Assembly (NCBI GenBank): GCA_001792895.1
Contig: MARA01000003.1
Coordinates: forward strand, 2,947,318-3,011,317
DNA length: 64,000 nt
Direction of reading: 5' to 3'
Origin: Lentinus brumalis
Taxonomy: Eukaryota; Basidiomycota; Agaricomycetes; Polyporales; Polyporaceae
A program made the position numbers and the translations under genes. Position 1 is the stretch's first letter, and each line of letters starts with the position of its first letter. Positions 56,871-64,000 of the stretch are shown piece after piece. Below the pieces are notes generated by a model, which had not been told where the DNA came from, made no database searches, and saw only the letters and a program-made list of their open reading frames with translations.

Positions 56871-58869
56871 ATGCCCAAAGGTACGTTTTTCACCCGAGGG
56901 AATGCACCGTCGAAGTCCTGCGCGATTCGCCCCTGGACCCCTGGACTGTCACAGGCGCATTCCCTCTTAGATGTTTGAGCGCCCACGCCCCTCGCTGACC
57001 TACCGCCCTTCCTCTGCCAGGATTCCTCATCCCATCGCTCTCGCCCTTTCGCAAGGTACGCAATAGTCTCCTTTCTCTCCGCAACCTTCGCTTGGGTAAT
57101 CCTGTCGCAATGCTGCAGACTCGGACGGGCCTTGGCTTCTCCCCATGGACCGCCGACATCGGCACTCCTATCCATGCCCCAGACGACTTCGACCTCGAGG
57201 CCCGCATCAAGTCGATACTCAGTGGCGACCTCGAGGACAAGGCGCTCGATGCCAGTCTTCCTGCCCAACCTGAAGCTCTGGATCAACCCCGCACCGACGC
57301 AACGCAGGCTCACGATCCGGATGAGCCTATCCTCGAGGAGCCTGAGACCATGGACGCTTCGGTGCCGTCCCTCGACCACCTATTCGACGGGTTCGATCGA
57401 GTCGATGATCCCTCGAGGTTGCGTCCCTCGGTCAACGACGGCACTCAGCCTCAGTCGACAACCAAGAGGAAGACGCATGCTCGCAAGCACGACCAAGAGC
57501 ATCGGAAACAGCAGCGCCAGCGCCGCGCGCTTCCTGGGGTCCTTGGAGCATCATCCAAGCCTCTGAAGCAGGCAGCGCTCAAGAAACTCCTCACCGCTGT
57601 CGCGCTTCACACCAACACGGACACCGAGGCTGCAATTGCACGCGACGACGCTGCATTCCCTGCTCGCCCCGACGTCACCCCTGTCGAGACGCACCTCTCC
57701 CTCGACATGAACGATGTCCCAGTCGCGTCGAGTGCGTTCATAGGCCGACACATCAAGCAGACCCCAGCAGATCGTGCCCGCGTGGACGTGGAGGAATTGA
57801 GGAAGGGAACTGGTTGGAGATACAAGGACTGGGACGGCAAGTAAGTTCCAATACCGTGTTCTCGCCTCCTCGTCACCTGATGACTGACTTCAACGCTGTC
57901 AGACAAACCATTCCAGTTCTTGACAAGCACGGCAGGGTCGTTACACTGCTCTCGGGTCGACCCAACGATCCGCGCTGGCTCGAGGACGTCAACGACGAAC
58001 TCGATGCTGCGTTTGCTGTTGCACGCGAGGCATATCAGCCTCCGTCGAACCCGAAGGAGAACAGGCGCGGTGACTTCGAGACGACCAACCGCGGTATCTC
58101 GATTGGTGGAGGACAGCCAGTGAGTCACGTCCTTTCTTCCTCTGCTTCAACGTCGTCATACTCTATACAGCGCCCTGGCAATCTCGCCCTCAACCCACAG
58201 AATCGCGCTCTTTGGGATGCGCTACTCAAGCTCAAGGCCTTACGTCGTGCTGCAAACTTCGCAAACAGTACGCACTGTCGCTCTCTCTTTGTCGTGGCCT
58301 CTTCTCAGTCCGACATAGCGTCCATGCGCGTGTTCGCCCCCGACATGTTCGAGCTTTACGATACCACACTGCACGACATATGCAAGCACGACCCCTCTCT
58401 GAGACGTAACTACGACGACAACGTATTTGCCTCGGCTTCCATCAATTTCGGCCCACGCGCGGCGGCATACATACATACCGACCACCTCAACCTTGCGTAC
58501 GGATGGTGCGCCATTACGGCGATAGGGAAGTTTGATCCCCAGCGTGGAGGGCACCTGATCTTGTGGGACCTCCGCTTGATCATCGAGTTCCCGCCTGGAA
58601 GCACCATTCTAATTCCCTCCGCGATCCTGCGGCATTCAAACGCCCCTCTTGCTGACGAGGCCAACGAGAGACGTAGCGCTTTCCTGCAGTACTCCGCAGG
58701 AGGACTATTCCGTTGGGTTGAGTGCGAGCATCAGTCGCAGAAATCTTTCTTCGCAGCTGGTCGCACGTACTCCCAGAGTGGCGAAGAGCGTTGGCGGCGT
58801 GGGGTAGGCATGTTCAGCGACTGGAATGAGCTCAAGAGGCGTATACGCCCGCAGGCGTCGTCTACATAG
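56871..58869 (+). CDS. TET/JBP-family 2-oxoglutarate/Fe(II) dioxygenase, KDZ-associated
   Basis: Six exons: 56871-56880, 57021-57055, 57119-57840, 57903-58119, 58171-58267 and 58319-58869, all in phase; about 543 residues starting MPKGFLIPSLSPFRK. The first half is low-complexity with a basic stretch (KRKTHARKHDQEHRKQQRQRR). The catalytic double-stranded beta-helix is in the last 200 residues: iron-binding HTD in AAYIHTDHLN, then GWCAITAIGKFDPQRGGHLILWDL, the distal His in PSAILRHSN and a candidate 2-oxoglutarate Arg in GGLFRWVECE. The family oxidises 5-methylcytosine or thymine in DNA. In mushrooms it is expanded and linked to KDZ transposons (published knowledge), as here. All metal ligands are present, so it is probably active, perhaps to relieve methylation silencing of the element (inference). 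Confidence 0.92.
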
Positions 58870-59280
58870 ATACAATTATCCTGTTTTGTATGTGTGTCTG
58901 TCTACAGCTCTTGAATGTCATATTATGTTGTCGCATTTGTGCATGCACTCGGATGTGTAGTGGCATGTGAGCTTGCATGCCACGCATGCGCGCGAGCGCG
59001 CACATGCACGAGTAAGACGCGTCTTACGCTAGGCTGCCACAGCTGAGCATAAGACGCTCTGCCGCAGTCAGACGGCTTTTGCGCCCTCCTCCTTTCCACT
59101 ACCCACAACTGTCGGACTAGTTTTCGGCTCACCTCACATCCTGTCTCCACCTCTCTGCTCGCCGCTTACAGTACGACTCTTCTCTTACGAGTGGTCCCTC
59201 AGATACTTATCCTCAAGTTCTTTACCGGTGGGCAGATCACACCGGGCCACTCGACGCCGCGCTGCTCGTCTCGAAGCTCC
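58870..59280. other. Spacer after TET/JBP gene
   Basis: It holds a TG/CA-rich tract (TGCATGCCACGCATGCGCGCGAGCGCGCACATGCAC) and, at about 59,013-59,026, the palindrome TAAGACGCGTCTTA with a half-site (ATAAGACGCTC) 35 bp on. Presumably 3' untranslated sequence and the promoter of the next gene. No gene seen. Confidence 0.4.
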
Positions 59281-60024
59281 ATGCCTCGTGCTCCCAGACG
59301 TCGCCGAGTGCGTACTCCGCAGGAAGAAGCAAGGGCCAAGCAACTGCGCAAGGAGCGTAACCATCGGCACTATGTGAAAAAAAAAACGTACGTCCTACCC
59401 GTACTCACCCTCGATGAAGACGCATATTCTAATACTGACAGCTGCCAATCTTCCTGACCTCAGCAGGGCCACCGGTACTCAGCAATCTGCCATGAGTACT
59501 ACACAGCAGCCAGGAGAAGACGTCCATGCTGTTAGCAACCCCACTCAGGTCTACTCCGACGTTCAAACAGACAATACGACCGTCTCGGCATCCCTTCCCT
59601 CGGACTTGTCCTTCAATTGGCAGGCTGTTGGGTGAGTCAAATACCGAATATTACACGCAGCTAGTCGCTCATCCATATGCTGCGCTGCATTAGGGGTCCT
59701 CTCCCAATCCCGTGCACTTCGACACCCTCGCACGCCTCGCGACTTGCCGGCCTCAATGAGGCATTGCTCGAGTGGGGTTATATGGACGACCGCGCAGCAT
59801 ATTCAAGAAGTTTAGACAAGCAGTTGCGCCGAGCGCGCCGAGCCGACGAAGACACTCGCACTGCCTGGGTTAACGAGATGGACGAATGGCTTGCTGATGG
59901 GGATAGGATGGTGGAGGAACTCCACGACATTGCGCTGCATGACTTGAGTTCTACGACCTTATCCGTGATTTTCCAGGTACTGTACATGATCGCCGCAGTT
60001 GAGGCTCGACTCTACTTTGTGTAA
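59281..60024 (+). CDS. Small hypothetical protein with basic N-terminus
   Basis: Three-exon model: 59281-59388, 59467-59631 and 59694-60024; splice sites GTACGT/CAGCAG and GTGAGT/CATTAG keep the frame. About 200 residues. The N-terminus is strongly basic (MPRAPRRRRVRTPQEEARAK, then KERNHRHYVKKK), resembling a DNA-binding basic region but without a clear leucine zipper. The middle is polar, and the C-terminal 100 residues are helical and charged (LNEALLEWGYMDDRAAY, WVNEMDEWLADGDRMVEELH), ending in a hydrophobic stretch (VIFQVLYMIAAVEARLYFV). I do not recognise the family. Its position next to the TET/JBP gene raises the possibility that it is cargo of the same KDZ element. Confidence 0.55.
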
Positions 60025-60186
60025 ACCAATGCTATCCAATCCACACCGCACGGTGTATCAGTGATTATAGAGCATGGTCGCTGTACAATCTCAAAGCCAG
60101 AGCCGCAACATGAAGCGAGGTGCAAAGACAATTCGCGAAAAGAACTAGTACAAGACGATGTATTCATGCTGCTCATACTACTGATA

Positions 60187-60724
60187 CAGGGCTCGTGAGT
60201 TGAAGAGTTATAGATGCATCTCGAATGGCGCACTGTGACCGCGAACGGACAAACCGCCCTTGAGTCTCGAACAGGCCGACATTATGTCCATGACGACGAC
60301 GCGACCCACCCATCGGTGTCGGATCGATCTTCCGCATGAATCCGCCATGGGAGCCAAACACGTATGCCGCCGCAGCGAATGAGATCTTCTGTATTGCAGT
60401 CGACGGCGGATCCGGCCATGTACCGAGACTCAGCCAAGGATCTGAGTATGTAAGTATTCTGATTCCTGACGCAGCTCGACCACGTTCGCGATGCTGCTGC
60501 TCCTGGTTCAAGGCTTGACCTTCAGGAGGCACTGTGGAAGCCACTCGGTCAGTATACGTGCATTTCGTAGTCTGATGAATCGAAGTGTTGAGCCTGGAAC
60601 GACGCACCTGCCAGTAGCGCATCGGGCGGACCATGCGGTCACCATATGATCCCTTATGTTCTGTATTCAATCGGTGTATGCTGGGTCCTACTGCCGGAGC
60701 GACAACCTTTACGCACTGAGCCAA
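60187..60724 (-). CDS. Possible short hypothetical gene
   Basis: A minus-strand frame reads from 60,724 to 60,173. A plausible last exon starts after ACATACTCAG at about 60,447 (DPWLSLGTWPDPPSTAIQKI, then AAAAYVFGSHGGFMRKIDPTPMGG) and runs to TTSPVSVV-like sequence near 60,175. An upstream donor (CTGGCAG|GTGCGT) is visible at about 60,617. No family was recognised and start and exon number are uncertain. The rest of 60,025-61,054 shows nothing else. Confidence 0.25.
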
Positions 60725-61054
60725 GAGGAGGAACCGATCAGCATTTTGTCACATTGCGACTGGACAGGACGTCGGGTGGCGAGAATAGCCGGCGCGTGTT
60801 CGGAGTCATGGTCGGGATGCCGGCGGACAGGAGCGCGCGAGATTCCCGCCGCCCACTGTGACTCGTCTTTGAGGTTGAGTGTAGCTTGTTGTATCTGGTC
60901 AGCAGGCGAGACGCTAGTACTCTAGTGGTCGTTTGAAGAGGACGGGATGGCGGAGGACGGCGGACTGTCGCAGAGCAAGTGCATGCTCTGAAGTAAACAT
61001 TCTCGGTTACGATCGGCTATTCGTGATGTCACGCGTTCGTCACGCGTTCGTGAC

Positions 61055-64000
61055 ATGCCCGAGGTCACTCCTAAAGGCTTGCCTGAGACTCGTGGGTCCT
61101 CCGAACGTCCGCGCATACCTGTGACGCTCCTGATCTCCACTGTCCTCGTCATGCCAGCCCCCGCAGTCGACCTCGAGTTTATTCAAGTCGAGCCTTCCTT
61201 CCCACCGGTCCAGTCCGATGCGGCGCGCAAGCGCAAGAACAAGAAGTCGAAGAAAAAGAAGAAGGGCGGGAAACCCGGCAAGAAGAGCCATTTCGTTGGG
61301 GTGCGCGAAGAATTCCTGCACCGGTTTCTCATCCCCTTCGTCGCACTCAAGGGAGCTGCTCGAGCCTCTCAAAACACATTCTGGCAACAACTATTCGCTC
61401 TCTTCTGGCTCACATTCCCCTACTGGTACGCCCTCGACGAGGACCCGGCTCTGAACCCTCGTCCCGCCCCCGAGGAGACCCCGGAGGAGCTAGCCGAGAA
61501 GGGCAAGATTATAGCTGATACGCAGAAGGTGCGCCATACGACTGCTCACGTCAGAAGTGTTGTGCTCATTCGTATCCTACAGCGCATCAAGGCCCACCTA
61601 CGCTACCGTCGTGCGCTCCACATTCGCCAGACGAAGAACCCGTGGACGGGTTTTTCCCGGACGTCAACGCTCAATTGAACCCATCTCCTGCACCCCGACA
61701 GCTCGCACTATGGCAACTCTACATGTCGAAGAAGACCGACGATATCGACGCAGAGTACGAGGCCCGCTGGCCCTCCGCCGGTCTCGATAAAGACCACAAG
61801 TTCGCGTTTCGCTGCAAGATAGCCAGAGAGCTCTTGGAGCGCGAGCCGGCGGAGTACAAGGCTGAATTGAAGGCAGAAGTCGATCAGATGCACGAGGACG
61901 ACTTGCAAGTCGAGCAGGACATGCGCGACGCCATGGATGTGCCGGTAGAACTTGACATTCAAGTCCAGTACGCTCTTCTGATGCTTCTATGTCTGTGCTA
62001 TGCTAACACGTCTATTAGGGCTAGAGAAACCATCGCCGGCATCGTGCAACCTCTTCTGGAGGCTGTGAGGAAGCGCACTGGATTCTATATCACGATGCTT
62101 TGCGGCATCCCCTTGGTAGAAGGCTCGCGTGAATTTCAGCTGAAAGTGTAAGTGTTGCTTCCTCGATCGTCATTCTCCTTTGTTCTTTGTTCCTCGTTCC
62201 TCGCTCGTTGATCGCTCTTTGTGCTCGGTGCCAGTCTCCTATCCTTCCCGCTGTCTGATACTTACTGTCCATCTCAGTATCACCGCTGGCAAGTCGTCCG
62301 GACCCCTACCTTTGCCATGGCATCTAGCCGAGCAGGCGGAGTTCAAAACCGATGTCATGGGCTCGTTCACGCGGTTCTTGACATTGACCAAAGGTACGTT
62401 CTCACTCGAAGTTTCTAAGCTTATATGTATCCCTCATGCGACTCCAGAGTACGAGGAGCGGCTTCAGAAGCTCGGAATCACGCCCAACTCCAACCCCGCC
62501 GCTGCGAGCTCTAACGCCACCACGTCCTTGCCCTTGTCCCCTTCCACAACACCCACGACAGCCCCATCCCCAACCGAGCAGCCCGCCGGAGGTACCAGCA
62601 AGAAGAAGCCAGCACGCTCGAGGAAGGGCCCTGCGGCGACTGTTGCTGCTACGTCCAAGGCCACCGCGTCGAAGGGCAAGTCCAAGGCTAGGCGCACACG
62701 CAAGGACAACACGTCTGGTTCTGAGTACTCAGGGTCCGAATCCGAGTCGGAATCGGACTCTGATTCCTCGTCTGAATCGTCCGACTCAGACAGCGACTCC
62801 GAGTCTGAGGACGATAGTACCCCTCGGAGAACCTCATCACCTACGACGATCTCCCCGAGGATGCTGTCGTCCCTTCTCTAGAGTCCCTCAAACTCAGCGA
62901 GCACATCGTCGCCTTCCACAACACGCTGAATCCGGAGGAGCAGCGCATCCGGCGGTACTGGTGGGGAACGTACGACACGTTCGGCCGTACTCACATGGTG
63001 CCCACGCTGGTCGCGAAGGAAGCAGAGCAGAGGGCTAAGCGTGGAGCCACCGGTGCCGCTCTGCCCTCAACATCGTCGTCACTCCAGCAACCCCGCGTAT
63101 CCCTCGGACTTCTCCAGCAGCGTCGCCACTCCCTCTGCGCAACCCCAGCCTCAGTCTACAGCCCGATCTGGAACGGCACATGTCCTCGAGGGTTCTGCGT
63201 CGCCCGGCAGCCCTGCGCCCTCATCGATGTCCAATGTCACGATGCTGCGCGGTTCGGGTACCGCACCATTTCCTGAGGCGCCAAACAACATGCTGCCCGA
63301 CAACACTGCGAACACCACGCTGCCCGACGATGCTGCGACCCGGAGCCCGTCCGACGGCGCTGCCAACACGACGCCGTCGCGATGCAGCGAGCGCGACGCC
63401 GCCTCACTCTGTGGACAAGTCCGCGCGTGGGGCCTGTTCGCGTTCCTGCTGGCAGTCAGGACAACACGTTCGCCGGTCCTCGCCCTGAGGACATCATCAT
63501 CGTGAACGAGGACGGGTGGCCAGCGTGCTTCGAGATGGATTCAACTATCTTGAGGCTCAGCAGCTCGGTCGATTTTCATGCAAGCGTCGAGTGTGGACTG
63601 TACTGGAACGTTCGTACAACTGGGAGAAGAATGTGAGTTACTCTTTGTTATCGTGTGCTATCGTCGCAATCGCGCTAACACAGTGTTCACTATCCAGAAG
63701 AAGGGCTTCAGCGTTGATCATCGCCCTCCCCAGCTCGAGCATTGGATGCGCGTCCTGCGACGAAACTACTCAAAGGCTCCTGAGATCAAGAACGACGTCG
63801 AGTACGCGAGCTCGTGGTGGAAGTGGTGGGGTGGACTTCAGCCCGAGTGGCGTGAGCGCGACTCTGAAGGTCGTCCGATCGTCGGAGGCACGGAGATTGG
63901 AGGGCCTTTGCAAGCCCGGACAGAACGGCTTCATGATGGTCTTGTTGTCCCTCAGCTGGTGGAAGGCCGTCGCGTCGGAGGCCACACTGTCTCTCTGGGA
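61055..64000 (+). CDS. Agaricomycete-specific protein of unknown function, frame-disrupted, runs off right edge
   Basis: Exons inferred: 61055-61528, 61583-61967, 62019-62147, 62278-62393, 62448-63632 and 63698-end; all introns GT-AG. The N-terminus has a Lys-rich run (RKRKNKKSKKKKKGGKPGKK), then FLHRFLIPFVALKGAARASQ, LALWQLYMSKKTDDIDAEYE, KFAFRCKIARELLEREPAEY and RETIAGIVQPLLEAVRKRTG. An acidic Ser/Glu/Asp tract follows, and the C-terminus has FSVDHRPPQLEHWMRVLRRN and YASSWWKWWGGLQPEWRERD. Proteins with this order of blocks are common in mushroom genomes but uncharacterised, to my knowledge. The frame breaks near 61,628 and 62,820; each is repaired by one added base (the second in a CCCC run). 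It changes frame again between 63,040 and 63,500. Hence either a young pseudogene or a gene with sequencing indels. Confidence 0.6.

Overview
The window is nuclear DNA from a filamentous basidiomycete, most likely an Agaricomycete (a polypore-type mushroom is my guess). Evidence: genes split by 45-70 bp GT-AG introns, GC-rich codon use, large F-box families, TTAGGG-type motifs, and KDZ transposons carrying CxC2 zinc fingers and TET/JBP dioxygenases, which are characteristic of mushroom-forming fungi. No rRNA, tRNA or CRISPR array was recognised.

Region 1 (1-29,010) is a birth-and-death cluster of F-box genes mixed with copies of one SH3-TBC (Rab-GAP-like) gene. F-box genes at 953-2955, 3949-5960 and 7540-9557 (all -) look intact. 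The one at 20,683-22,604 (+) carries an in-frame TGA at a conserved Trp codon. The one at 27,015-29,008 (+) has a one-base frameshift. At least four more F-box copies are relics. A single TBC gene (12,942-19,984, +) is nearly complete, while 5' and 3' pieces of it lie at 6.1 kb, 9.9-10.7 kb, 23.8 kb and 25.7-26.6 kb. Segments 7,540-13,064 and 23,800-29,008 carry the same four modules in mirror order, so this is an old inverted duplication of about 5.3 kb flanking the TBC gene body.

Region 2 (29,010-32,610) is mostly repeats: a 564-bp tandem duplication with 177-bp subrepeats, and the 3' part of an acidic-tailed hypothetical gene.

Region 3 (32,610-52,430) is the most unusual part. Five blocks in the same orientation begin with the same head sequence (ATTGATAGGTATTTCTG followed by a TTAGGGTTAGGG-like stretch). 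The first four carry arrays of a 16-bp palindrome, GAGCGGTCGACCGCTC, and every sequence preceding a head is cut off abruptly. Block 1 carries a Copia retrotransposon truncated after integrase; block 2 carries only the start of its LTR. Blocks 3 and 4 are 6.77-kb near-identical tandem copies, each with a spliced Zn2Cys6-type gene (-), a second palindrome family (TGGTCGTCCWGGACGACCA), a long hairpin, and an SNF2-type ATPase gene (+) that is cut exactly at the DExH box by the next head. The main palindrome is a CGG-N4-CCG inverted repeat, the kind of site Zn2Cys6 dimers bind, so the block may encode a protein that recognises its own repeats (inference).

Region 4 (52,956-64,000) holds an apparently intact KDZ transposase (-) divergent from a TET/JBP 2-oxoglutarate dioxygenase (+), a small basic-region hypothetical gene, a possible short minus-strand gene, and a frame-disrupted gene of a mushroom-specific family of unknown function that runs off the window. 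Several frameshifts in the window (F-box E, the TBC gene, Copia, the last gene) are repaired by one extra C in a C-run, so homopolymer sequencing error must be considered.
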